64,000 nucleotides of DNA from Streptomyces actinomycinicus (GTDB taxonomy: Bacteria > Actinomycetota > Actinomycetes > Streptomycetales > Streptomycetaceae), in contig NZ_JAERRK010000006.1 of NCBI RefSeq assembly GCF_016741775.1, positions 310,001 to 374,000 on the forward strand. The letters are read 5' to 3'. The translations under genes and the position numbers were made by a program. Positions 56,479 through 64,000 of this stretch are shown here, piece after piece. Below the pieces are notes generated by a model. That model had not been told where the DNA came from, did no database searches, and was given only the letters and a program-made list of their open reading frames with translations. Each line of letters opens with the position of its first letter. The stretch's first letter is position 1.

Positions 56479-58530
56479 ATGCGGGAACGGAGGCTGACGG
56501 TGCTGCGCGACGGACACCGACGACCGCGACGGCCACACGGTCCGGTCCTGCAACAAGGCCCGGTCCTGCAACAAGGCCCGGTTCGGCCACAAGGACCGGT
56601 CCGGCCACACGGTCCGGTTCGGCCCCACGGTCCGGTTCGGCCGCATGGACCGGTGCGGCTCTCGAAGGGCGCACTGCTGCTCCTGACTGCCCTGCTGTTC
56701 GGCCTCCTCGTCGGTACCGCGGCCCCCGCCTCGGCGCACGCCGTCCTGCGCGCCACCGACCCCGCCGACGGAACGGTCCTGCGTACCGCCCCCCGCCACG
56801 TCACCCTCACCTTCACCGAGTCGGTCGGCCTGCTGACCGACTCCTTCCGGATCTACGACCCCCGCAACCACCGCGTCCGCACCGGCCCCGCCGACCACGC
56901 CGCCGGCCGCTCCGACACGGCCCGCGTCACCCTCCCGGCCCGGCTCGCCACCGGCACGTACACGGTCGCCTGGCGGGTGGTGTCGGCCGACAGCCACCCG
57001 GTGTCCGGTGCCCTCACCTTCTCGGTCGGCACCCGCACGGCGGCCCCGGCCGCCCTGCTGCCGGACCGCACGGAGAACCGGACGACCACGGCCCTCCACA
57101 CCATCGCGCGCTACCTCGCCTACCTCTCCCTGGCCCTGCTCCTGGGCATCGTCGCGTTCGTGGCGTACTGCCGCCCGCCGACGACCGCCCACCTGCGTGC
57201 CCCCGCCCTGGCCGCCGCGACCGCGCTCCTGGTCACCACGGCCGCCCTGTACCTCCTGCGGGTGCCCTACGAGGAGGCCGCCTCCCCGACGTCCGGCCTG
57301 AGTCTCTCCACCCTCACCCGGACGGCGACGACCCGGCCCGGCCGGCTCCTGCTGGCCCGCCTGGCCCTGCTGCTCCTGGCGGCGGCCTGCGCGGCCCTGC
57401 TGAGAACCCGTCGCGCCCGGCTCCCGCGCCGCGCCACCCTCACGGCAGCCGCGGCCTTCTCCCTCGCCCTGTCCCTGACCTGGGCGGGGTCTGACCACGC
57501 CTCGGCGGGCATCCAGGTACCGGTGGCGATCGCCTCGACCACCCTGCACCTGCTGGCCATGGCGGCCTGGCTGGGCGGCCTGGCAGCCCTCCTGTGGACG
57601 CTGCGGCACACCCCGGCACCGGACGGCCTGCCCGCCAGGGTCCCGGCCCGCTTCTCCCGGCTGGCCACGCTCTCGGTGACCGCCCTGGTCCTCACCGGCG
57701 TCTACCAGTCCTGGCGCGGACTCGGCTCCTGGCAGGCACTGACGGACACCACCTACGGCCGCACCCTGCTGGCCAAACTGGCGGCGGTGGCGGCCCTCCT
57801 CCTCGCGGCGGCCTGCTCCCGCACCTGGGCCACCCGCCTGACCCGGGCGACGACCCCCGCCCGGGCCCACGTCCGCGAACCTGCCACGGTCCCGCCGCTC
57901 CCGCCGGAACCGTCCTCGGCTCCTCCGCTCCCCCCGGAACCGTCCTCGGCTCCTCCGCTCCCCCCGGAACCGCCCTTGGCTCCTCCGCTCCCCCCGGACC
58001 CGGCCGCCGAGGAAGCCGCGACGTCCGCCCACGCCTCCTTCCACCTCCTGCGCCGCTCGATCCTGGCGGAGACGGCGGTCGCCGTGGTGGTCCTCGCCCT
58101 GACCACGCTCCTGACCGGCACCGTGCCCGGCCGTGCGGCCGCCGAGTCCGCGCAGCCGGACACCCCGTCGATCACGACGGGCATCCCCACGGCCTCCGTC
58201 ACCACGATCCCCTTCGACACCGGCGCCTCGGGCGGTCGCGGCACCGTCCAGATCACCCTGGACCCCGGCCGGGCCGGCACCAACTCGGTCCAGGCGGTGG
58301 TCTACGGCCCCGACGGCGGCTTCAGCAAGGTCCCCGAACTCCGCATCACCTTCACCCTGCCCGCCCAGCGCGTGGGTCCCCTGGACACCAGGGTGACGAA
58401 CCTCGGCGGCTACTGGTCCACCCCGTCCTTCACCCTCCCCCTCCCCGGCACCTGGACGATGAAGGTGACGGTCCGCGTCTCCGAGGTGGACCAGGTGACG
58501 GTGTCGGCACCGGTGCGGGTGACGCGGTAG
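56479..58530 (+). CDS. CopC/CopD copper resistance fusion protein
   Basis: 683 residues. ATG 56479 has GGAGGT upstream. Residues 15-58 are [12 protein letters not shown] repeats from 18-bp DNA units, an odd cytoplasmic extension before a signal helix (about 60-85, [22 protein letters not shown]). CopC domain follows cleavage ([12 protein letters not shown], with the N-terminal copper-binding His, and [16 protein letters not shown]). Then CopD with eight membrane helices (about 205-430), a Pro-rich cytoplasmic loop with [10 protein letters not shown] decapeptide repeats (about 470-515), another helix, and an exported beta domain of YtkA/FixH type at the end. It handles copper at the membrane, uptake or tolerance. 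Confidence 0.9.
   Translation: MRERRLTVLRDGHRRPRRPHGPVLQQGPVLQQGPVRPQGPVRPHGPVRPHGPVRPHGPVRLSKGALLLLTALLFGLLVGTAAPASAHAVLRATDPADGTVLRTAPRHVTLTFTESVGLLTDSFRIYDPRNHRVRTGPADHAAGRSDTARVTLPARLATGTYTVAWRVVSADSHPVSGALTFSVGTRTAAPAALLPDRTENRTTTALHTIARYLAYLSLALLLGIVAFVAYCRPPTTAHLRAPALAAATALLVTTAALYLLRVPYEEAASPTSGLSLSTLTRTATTRPGRLLLARLALLLLAAACAALLRTRRARLPRRATLTAAAAFSLALSLTWAGSDHASAGIQVPVAIASTTLHLLAMAAWLGGLAALLWTLRHTPAPDGLPARVPARFSRLATLSVTALVLTGVYQSWRGLGSWQALTDTTYGRTLLAKLAAVAALLLAAACSRTWATRLTRATTPARAHVREPATVPPLPPEPSSAPPLPPEPSSAPPLPPEPPLAPPLPPDPAAEEAATSAHASFHLLRRSILAETAVAVVVLALTTLLTGTVPGRAAAESAQPDTPSITTGIPTASVTTIPFDTGASGGRGTVQITLDPGRAGTNSVQAVVYGPDGGFSKVPELRITFTLPAQRVGPLDTRVTNLGGYWSTPSFTLPLPGTWTMKVTVRVSEVDQVTVSAPVRVTR
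56535..56655 (+). repeat. 18-bp repeats in the CopC/CopD N-terminus
   Basis: Six or seven in-frame units of CACGGTCCGGTTCGGCC and CAAGGCCCGGTCCTGCAA type encode GPVRPH and GPVLQQ. They lie between the start codon and the signal helix. Confidence 0.9.
57895..58005 (+). repeat. 30-bp repeats in the CopC/CopD loop
   Basis: Three to four near-identical 30-bp units (TCCTCCGCTCCCCCCGGAACC core) encode [10 protein letters not shown]. They lie between membrane segments of the protein. Confidence 0.9.
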
Positions 58531-58852
58531 CACGGAAGTCACTCCCGTACGCACAAAGGCAGTTGACACATCCGCCGGTGTGACGGGTGGACGGCCGGCG
58601 TGTGGCCGACCGGAGGGCGGGGGTCCCATGGCGTGGGCATCCACCTCGACTGCAGCACGAGCCGCACACGCGCGACGACACCCACATCGCCGCCGCCCTC
58701 AGCGGCCGTACGCCCTCGGCCGCCGCTTCCCCGCCGCCGCCCGACAGGAAAAACCCTGTGCGGACGCGCATCATGGAATCACTCCGGCAGTGGACTTCCC
58801 CCCGGGGCCGGAGCCAGCGCTTCCGACTCCGCCGTGTCCACAGGAGAGACCC

Positions 58853-60958
58853 ATGACCGGACCGTCAGGGGTGCCGGAGCGGCCGGCGAACCAGGACCGT
58901 CCCCTGCCGTCACGCCGCGATTTCCTTGCCGGTTCGCTGGGCGTGGGCGCGGCCTTCACCGTACTTCCCCGCGGATTCTCCGCCCGGCGAACGGCCGGAC
59001 CGCCCGGGGGCGCCCGCGCGGACGTGCAGTCGCCGTTCATCCAACCCTGGGTCGCCCGGCACGATCTGACGGCGGATCAGTACCAGGCGGAGTTCCGGCG
59101 GCTCGACAAGGAGAACTACCGACTCCTTGACGTCTGCGGGTACCAGGCCGGCGAGGGGGCCCGGTTCGCCGCGATCTGGGAGCAGCGGCCCGGACCCGAG
59201 CAGTTCTCGCTGCACGCGATTCCGCTCGCCGAATACGCCGGAGTGTTCGACGGGCACAAGGACGACTTCCAACTGGTCCGGCTGAACGGCTACAACATCG
59301 CCGGAAACGTGTTCTTCGCGGCCATCTGGGACCGCCGTACAGGGGAGGCACCCAAATGGTGGTCCGAGGAATACTCCGATGCGAAGTGGTGGTCCCGGCA
59401 CGACGTCCCGGATTCCGAACTCCGTTCCGTGGTCGATGAACGCGAGGCGAAGAAATACCGGCTCGTCGACATCAGCGCGTATCCCGGGCAGGACTTCCGC
59501 GGCACCCGGTTCGCCATGATCTGGGAACTGGCCGACGGGCGTCACTGGGGGTACATATCACCGCGGGTGCGGGAGTACTACCAGCAGGCTTTCGAAAAGG
59601 TCGTGCAGCAGGACTACCGGCCCGCCCGGGTCAGCGCGTTCCTCCCCGGGGGCGCGGGGCAGACGGCGTACTACACGGCGGCCCTGGAGAAATCCGTGAA
59701 GTGCGCCTTCGTGGCCCGCCACGGCATCGACACCCGCATGTACCAGCATGAGGTCGAGCATGCGGGACGGTCGTACCGGCCGGTCTTCGTGGGCGGTTTC
59801 ACGGCCGACTACGGGGGCGGCAAGAACGCGACGCCCGGGTTCTGCCCGGTCTGGCGGCGGTGCGAGGCCGGCGCCGTGATGCCGGACCTGGTGGACGCGT
59901 GCATGAAGAAGCTGGAGATTCCGGGGCTTTCGGTGGCGTTCGCCCACCAGGGCGGGCTGGTCTACGCCCAGGGCTTCGGCACGGCGGACAAGGACACCGG
60001 TGAGAAGGTCACGGACGCAAGTCTGTTCCGGATCGCCAGCGTCACCAAGACGATCACCTCCACCGCCGTCATGACGCTGGCCGAGACGGGACAGCTCAGC
60101 TTGGCGGACACCGTCTTCGGGCCACGGGGACTCCTCGGGACGACATTCGGCAAGCAGCCCTACGGGACCGGGATCGAGAGCATCACCGTCCAGAACCTCC
60201 TCGAGCACACGGCAGGACCCGGCTGGAGCAACCAGATCCCCGATCCGGTGTACGAGCACCCGGAGATGAACCAGGCGCAGCTCATCTCCTGGGTGCTCGA
60301 CCAGCGCCCGCTGAACAACGCCGCGGGCACCGGCCCCGGCACGGAGTTCGCCTACTCCAACTTCGGATACATCGTCCTGGGGCGGATCATCGAGCGGGTC
60401 ACCCGCCGGCCCTACGAGGAGTACGTCAGCCGGCAGATCCTGGCCCCGTGCGGGATCACCGGGATGCGGATCGCCGGGAACACCCGCGCGGACCGGCGTC
60501 CGGGGGAGGTCGCGTACTACGACCAGAACAAGGAGGACCCTTACGGCTCCCCGATCACCAGGAAGGACGCCGAGGGAGGCTGGCTGGGCACCGCGACCGA
60601 CCTGATGCGCTTCGTCACCCGCGTGGACGGCTTCGGCGCACCCCCCGACATCCTGTCCTCCGCGTCGATCCAGACCATGACCACGCCGTCCACCGCCAAG
60701 GGCGCGAACGGCTACGCGAAGGGCTGGGCCGTCCACCCGGCCACCCAGACGTGGTGGCACACCGGGAACCTGGCGGGCAGCAGTTCCGTGTTGGTGCGTA
60801 CCCGACACGGTTTCTGCTGGGCGGCCCTCGCCAACACCCGGAGGATGGACACCACGAACCGGTCCGACGCCGCGAAGAACACCGAAGCGGCCCTCTACAA
60901 GCTGCTGTGGGACATCCACGACCAGGTGGACGCCTGGCCCGAGAAGCAGGGCCTCTGA
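58853..60958 (+). CDS. Tat-exported beta-lactamase-like serine hydrolase with repeat module
   Basis: 701 residues from the ATG after AGGAGAGACCC. The Tat signal SRRDFLAG is near residue 22. Residues about 65-340 are four tandem beta units of about 60 residues with repeated R-(L/V)-x-x-(I/V)-x-x-Y and (F/Y)-A-x-I-W-E patterns (NYRLLDVCGYQAGEGARFAAIWEQ, KYRLVDISAYPGQDFRGTRFAMIWE), as in polyglycine hydrolase-type proteins. Residues 345-690 are a class C beta-lactamase/DD-peptidase fold with Ser396-x-x-Lys (SVTK), Tyr501-Ser-Asn and His636-Thr-Gly. An extracellular hydrolase; substrate unknown (peptide or ester more likely than drug). Confidence 0.88.
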   Translation: MTGPSGVPERPANQDRPLPSRRDFLAGSLGVGAAFTVLPRGFSARRTAGPPGGARADVQSPFIQPWVARHDLTADQYQAEFRRLDKENYRLLDVCGYQAGEGARFAAIWEQRPGPEQFSLHAIPLAEYAGVFDGHKDDFQLVRLNGYNIAGNVFFAAIWDRRTGEAPKWWSEEYSDAKWWSRHDVPDSELRSVVDEREAKKYRLVDISAYPGQDFRGTRFAMIWELADGRHWGYISPRVREYYQQAFEKVVQQDYRPARVSAFLPGGAGQTAYYTAALEKSVKCAFVARHGIDTRMYQHEVEHAGRSYRPVFVGGFTADYGGGKNATPGFCPVWRRCEAGAVMPDLVDACMKKLEIPGLSVAFAHQGGLVYAQGFGTADKDTGEKVTDASLFRIASVTKTITSTAVMTLAETGQLSLADTVFGPRGLLGTTFGKQPYGTGIESITVQNLLEHTAGPGWSNQIPDPVYEHPEMNQAQLISWVLDQRPLNNAAGTGPGTEFAYSNFGYIVLGRIIERVTRRPYEEYVSRQILAPCGITGMRIAGNTRADRRPGEVAYYDQNKEDPYGSPITRKDAEGGWLGTATDLMRFVTRVDGFGAPPDILSSASIQTMTTPSTAKGANGYAKGWAVHPATQTWWHTGNLAGSSSVLVRTRHGFCWAALANTRRMDTTNRSDAAKNTEAALYKLLWDIHDQVDAWPEKQGL

Positions 60959-61268
60959 TACGGCGGTGAGGCCTCGCGGCGCGCGGACACACATCCGGGG
61001 GCCGACCTCGTGCCGGCCCCCTCGGACGAGCCGGCCGGGACCGCGGGTCCTCCTCGGACGAGCCGGCCGGGGCCGCGGCAGTGCCCTTCCCCCGACCGGG
61101 CTCTGACCGAGTTCGCCCGGGGCTCCGATCGCCCCTGAGCGGTCCCTGATCCGACCCGGAGAAGCCCCTGACGGGGGCACCACAGAGCCATCAGTGCACC
61201 TAGCGTGACGACGGCGCCCCGGCCGGGTCCGCACGCCTGACACAGCCGCTCTCGTCACGAGGAGAAAC
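60959..61268. other. 310-bp gap with a 32-bp direct repeat
   Basis: CTCGGACGAGCCGGCCGGG plus CCGCGG occurs twice, starting at 61021 and 61053. The inverted flanks can form a hairpin that may terminate the beta-lactamase-like gene. The rest should contain the promoter of the following hydrolase gene. No gene is seen. Confidence 0.65.
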
Positions 61269-62753
61269 ATGCCGTTACGGGCCAGATCCACACTGCGGCG
61301 CATCGCCGCGCGGGGCACGGCCGTGGCCGTGGGAGCCGCCATGGCCCTCGTCCCCGGCTTCGCCGCCGCTCCCGCGGTCCACGCGTCAGCGTCCGCCACG
61401 GGGGGCCTGCGGTGGGCGCCGTGTGACGCCCCGGAGAAGCCGGGAGCCGAGTGCGCCACGCTTTGGGTGCCGGTCGACTGGGCCCACCCGGACGGGCCGG
61501 GACTCGGCCTGGCTGTCGCCCGCCGCAAGGCCACCGAGCCCGGTGCACGCGTCGGCTCGATGATCTTCGGCCCAGGCGGGCCGGGCGACTCGGGCGTGGA
61601 CATGGTGGTGGGCCGGGTCAGCCGGTTCAGCCCCGAGGTCCGCCGCAGGTTCGACATCGTGAGCTTCGACCCGCGCGGTGTGGGCGGCAGCAACCCGGTG
61701 ACCTGCTCCGGCGACCTGCTTGCGGAGCGGCCGTCACCGGAGCTGAGGAGCCAGGCGGACTTCGATACCACCATGGCGTACAACAGGCGGCTCCGTGCGG
61801 ACTGCCGGGCCCGCACCGGCCCGGTGTTCGACCACCTGGACACCGCCCAGACGGTCCGGGACGTGGACGCCCTCCGGGCCGCCCTCGGCGAGCGGAAACT
61901 GACCTTTCACGGCAGCTCCTACGGCACGCTGCTCGGGGCACAGTACGCCGAGACCTACCCGCACCGCGTGCGCGCGATGGTGCTGGAAAGTGTCATGGAC
62001 CACAGCGTCCCGACCACCCGTGACTTCCTGCGGTCCGAGGCGGCCGCGGCGGAGGATTCCTTTCAGGAGTTCGTGAAGTGGTGCGACGGTGCCGCGGACT
62101 GCGCGCTGCACGGCCGTGACGTCCGCGTCGTCTGGCAGGGCCTGCTGGCCCGGGCCGGGCGCGGCGAGCTGGAGGACCCGGCGAAGCCGGGCACCGCGCT
62201 GTCGTCCTCGGACCTGGTCAACAAGGTCGCGTTCCGCAAGTTCTACACGGCCGACCACGCGGGCCTGGCCAAGGCACTCGCGGGGATGGACACGAGCAGG
62301 CCGCTGCCCGAGTCGCCCACCTCGCCCGCGCCGCTGCCGTCAGCCACCCCGGTCTTCTGCTCGGACTGGCACCTGCCCGTGCGCGACTACCGGCAGTACG
62401 CCTCGCTTGTCGCCACGATGCACAAGGCCGCGCCCGACCTGCCCTCTCTGCTGCCGATGCACATGGCAGCGGCGTGTCTGGGCGCACCGACCGCCAACCC
62501 GCAGCGCCGCCTGGACGCACACGGCGCCCCGCCGATCCTCGTGTCGAACGCGCTGCACGACCCCGCCACCGGCTACCCGTGGGCGGTCTCGGTGGCCCGG
62601 CAGCTCGGCCGCAGCGGCGTGCTCCTCACCTACGAGGGCCACGGCCACGGCAGCGTCACCAGCGGCCCGTGCATGGAACACGCCGTGGACAGCTACCTCA
62701 CCGACCTGGCACTCCCACCACGGGGCACCAGCTGCCCCGCCGTGCCGTCCTGA
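61269..62753 (+). CDS. Secreted alpha/beta hydrolase, tripeptidyl-aminopeptidase-like
   Basis: A 494-residue exported hydrolase of the Streptomyces SlpD/SlpE/TAP group. The signal peptide (RSTLRRIAARGTAVAVGAAMALVPGFAAAPAVHA) is followed by LRWAPCDAP...CATLWVPVDWAHPDG, the family start. Oxyanion and nucleophile regions are IFGPGGPGDSG and FHGSSYGTLLGAQYAETYPHRVRAMVLESV, with Ser217 as nucleophile. The acid is in ALHDPATGYPWA and the His in YEGHGHGSVTSGPCMEHAVDSYL. The cap domain is Cys-rich. It likely removes tripeptides from extracellular proteins. GAGGAG precedes the ATG. Confidence 0.9.
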   Translation: MPLRARSTLRRIAARGTAVAVGAAMALVPGFAAAPAVHASASATGGLRWAPCDAPEKPGAECATLWVPVDWAHPDGPGLGLAVARRKATEPGARVGSMIFGPGGPGDSGVDMVVGRVSRFSPEVRRRFDIVSFDPRGVGGSNPVTCSGDLLAERPSPELRSQADFDTTMAYNRRLRADCRARTGPVFDHLDTAQTVRDVDALRAALGERKLTFHGSSYGTLLGAQYAETYPHRVRAMVLESVMDHSVPTTRDFLRSEAAAAEDSFQEFVKWCDGAADCALHGRDVRVVWQGLLARAGRGELEDPAKPGTALSSSDLVNKVAFRKFYTADHAGLAKALAGMDTSRPLPESPTSPAPLPSATPVFCSDWHLPVRDYRQYASLVATMHKAAPDLPSLLPMHMAAACLGAPTANPQRRLDAHGAPPILVSNALHDPATGYPWAVSVARQLGRSGVLLTYEGHGHGSVTSGPCMEHAVDSYLTDLALPPRGTSCPAVPS

Positions 62754-62767
62754 CGGAAACGCCAGAG

Positions 62768-62824
62768 GGCTGGCGGAGATACGAGATTCGAACTCGTGAG
62801 GGGTTGCCCCCAACACGCTTCCAC
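62768..62824 (-). pseudogene. Partial tRNA-Ser copy (3' half, att-like)
   Basis: About 57 bp match the 3' half of tRNA-Ser(GGA) at 63749 (T-arm, variable arm and 3' side of the anticodon arm) plus about 7 bp beyond its 3' end (GGGCTGGCGGA). There are two single-base deletions: one in the acceptor (GGAGAT for GGAGGAT) and one in the anticodon arm (CGCTTCCA for CGCTTTCCA). The match stops at the anticodon loop. It is in the same orientation as the intact gene, as expected for an attachment-site duplicate. Confidence 0.8.
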
Positions 62825-62961
62825 TATGATCTCGGCTCCTCGCAGCCCAACCAGTCCCCGCTGCCGGGCCCCGACGAAAGCAGGGACGGACGCACGGACC
62901 CGGGCCGGGAGCAACAGCAGGGCCGTACGACGCACAGGTCACCCGGGAGGGCAGCCGTCCG

Positions 62962-63621
62962 ATGAACGACGCCGACGACGACACAGGCGGCCACCGCCGG
63001 ACGCGCGCCGCCGGGGCGGCCCTCGGCACGCTGGCCCTCCTGGGCGCCCTGACGGCGACAGGCTGCTCCGCACCCGGCTCCGGTACCGGCCCGGCCGGTG
63101 ACCGCGCCGCCGGGCAGACCGCGGACGTCAGGTGGGTCGAGGGCGTCACGCCGGGGTGGATGAGCGGGCACATGGGTGTCGACATCCCGGCAGGGGCCCA
63201 GGACGCGCGGGCCGGCTATCAGGTGACCTCCCGCTTCGACACCGGTGTGCTCACCTTCACCCTGACCAGGTCCCAGGCACGGGCGTTCCTGGCCGCCTAT
63301 CCGCCGGCCGGCGAGCTGCTGGAGCCCACGGCCGCCGTGACCGATGTGCGGACCCACGACTTCAGACACCTGGGCGTGCCGGAACCGGAGTCGTTCCAGA
63401 AGGGCCTGCGCTACGGCTCCGTCTGCCCCGGCGCCGACCCCGGGCCCACCGCGAGCCCGGACCCGCTCGCCGACCCGTACGGCACCTCGGACACCGGCTG
63501 CGTCAGCCTCTACGCCCACGACTACGCCCCGGACCGCACCCGCATCTACCTCCGCGACCACTACGAGCCGGGCATCAGTCCCCTCCCGACAGCCCCGCCC
63601 ACTTCCTCCCCGACCCGCTGA
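62962..63621 (+). CDS. Lipoprotein between tRNA-Ser copies
   Basis: 219 residues. The signal peptide has a lipobox LTATGC (Cys near residue 35), so it should be lipid-anchored. The exported domain reads WVEGVTPGWMSGHMGVDIPAGAQDARAGYQVTSRFDTGVLTFTLTRSQARAFLAAYPPAGELLEP and carries two further Cys (GSVCPG, DTGCVS). It ends in a Pro/Thr/Ser tail. GGGAGG lies about 11 bases upstream of the ATG. No family recognised. It is the only gene between the partial and the intact tRNA-Ser. Confidence 0.75.
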   Translation: MNDADDDTGGHRRTRAAGAALGTLALLGALTATGCSAPGSGTGPAGDRAAGQTADVRWVEGVTPGWMSGHMGVDIPAGAQDARAGYQVTSRFDTGVLTFTLTRSQARAFLAAYPPAGELLEPTAAVTDVRTHDFRHLGVPEPESFQKGLRYGSVCPGADPGPTASPDPLADPYGTSDTGCVSLYAHDYAPDRTRIYLRDHYEPGISPLPTAPPTSSPTR

Positions 63622-63705
63622 CCGGCCCACACAGGCCCTCTCGGCCCCGCTGACCGCTCCCCACCGGTCGCGGGTCCGGGAAGGGCCTGCTCGGACGGAC
63701 ATACG

Positions 63706-63743
63706 CCGAAGGGCCGGACCGCTGCTGCGGTCCGGCCCTTCGG
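63706..63743 (-). terminator. Terminator of tRNA-Ser(GGA)
   Basis: A perfect 17-bp stem (CCGAAGGGCCGGACCGC) with a 4-nt loop, 5 nt past the tRNA 3' end on the minus strand. Confidence 0.9.
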
Positions 63744-63748
63744 GCTGG

Positions 63749-63833
63749 CGGAGGATACGAGATTCGAACTCGTGAGGGGTTGCCCCCAACACGCTTTCCA
63801 AGCGTGCGCCCTAGGCCTCTAGGCGAATCCTCC
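63749..63833 (-). tRNA. tRNA-Ser(GGA)
   Basis: 85-nt class II tRNA on the minus strand: acceptor GGAGGAT with ATCCTCC, discriminator G and a long variable arm. The anticodon loop TTGGAAA gives GGA (reads UCC/UCU). CCA is not encoded. Its 3' half is duplicated at 62768. Confidence 0.96.
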
Positions 63834-63924
63834 GCCGGAAACATTACATGACCGAGGGGAGTGCTCGCGAACCCGTTCCCGCAGGCCCGCATCGGGTACT
63901 GGCCGCGGCCCGCGATCGGGTACT

Positions 63925-64000
63925 GTGGAGCGCAGCCCCTCACGCGGCGCTATCTGACTGAACTCCCCCAGGGCCGGAAGGCAGCAAGGGTAGGTCGGCT
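63925..64000 (+). ncRNA. ffs: Small SRP RNA (4.5S-type), partial
   Basis: The conserved signal-recognition-particle helix 8 core is present: CAGGGCCGGAAGGCAGCA followed by AGGGTAGG, the Ffh-binding internal loops and GGAA tetraloop. The 3' strand runs off the window. The 5' end near 63925 is approximate; two GATCGGGTACT/CATCGGGTACT repeats just upstream (63890-63920) may be promoter elements. In Streptomyces ffs usually precedes dnaX. Confidence 0.9.

Overview
This is a chromosomal window from a high-GC actinomycete, almost certainly Streptomyces. The evidence is the strong G/C third-position bias, GTG and ATGA-coupled starts, the sigma factor pair sigN/sigF next to tadA and upp, a Streptomyces subtilisin-inhibitor gene, a DmdR-type iron box, and an SRP RNA at the right edge (where Streptomyces carries ffs upstream of dnaX). 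From memory, the gene order resembles the S. coelicolor SCO4000-SCO4066 core region. No name here was checked against a database.

Layout. 0-8 kb: 5'-anchored part of a GAF/SpoIIE phosphatase, a degenerate prim-pol protein, a secreted protein, a SEC-C/DUF5926 protein, an RsbW-like ATPase, a glycerophosphodiesterase and an HtrA-type protease. 8-11 kb: tRNA-Ser(UGA), an accessory-looking three-gene strand (intact prim-pol, SLATT two-TM protein, unknown protein) and a small secreted Asn/Gln-rich protein. 11-17 kb: MaoC/DUF35 - MaoC - thiolase-like operon (ChsH2/ChsH1/Ltp2-like), an ECF sigma factor and an acyl-CoA ligase behind a perfect palindrome. 16.7-22.1 kb: a 1824-residue PAS/pseudo-kinase/receiver protein with a long Pro/Gly/Gln-rich linker. 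22-27 kb: protease inhibitor, tRNA-Ser(GCU), tRNA-Arg(ACG), DUF1918, a truncated DUF5919 gene, a NUDIX hydrolase, a membrane protein, DUF2797 and a monooxygenase-fold protein. 27.5-33.6 kb: a response regulator/histidine kinase pair followed by two membrane glycosyltransferases. 33.6-40.4 kb: two drug-exporter modules (MFS + TetR; MarR + MFS fused to beta-sandwich repeats + YceI).

40.5-50.5 kb is a housekeeping/developmental block: sigN, sigF, Dabb protein, tRNA-Ser(CGA), tadA and its companion, upp, a LytR_C protein, a HerA-like ATPase and small proteins. 50.7-56.3 kb: HhH-GPD glycosylase, then an iron box between a siderophore-interacting reductase and a tightly coupled operon of penicillin-acylase-like hydrolase, siderophore-type GNAT, cupin and SDR. 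56.4-64 kb: CopC/CopD copper protein, a Tat-exported class C beta-lactamase-like protein, a secreted peptidase-like alpha/beta hydrolase, a partial tRNA-Ser copy, a lipoprotein, tRNA-Ser(GGA) and the start of SRP RNA.

Three threads run through the window. All four serine tRNA isoacceptor classes that I can identify lie here. Short GC-rich tandem repeats have expanded at more than a dozen places, often just after stop codons or in protein linkers. Several regulators sit beside clear inverted-repeat operators (TetR/MFS, MarR/MFS, iron box).
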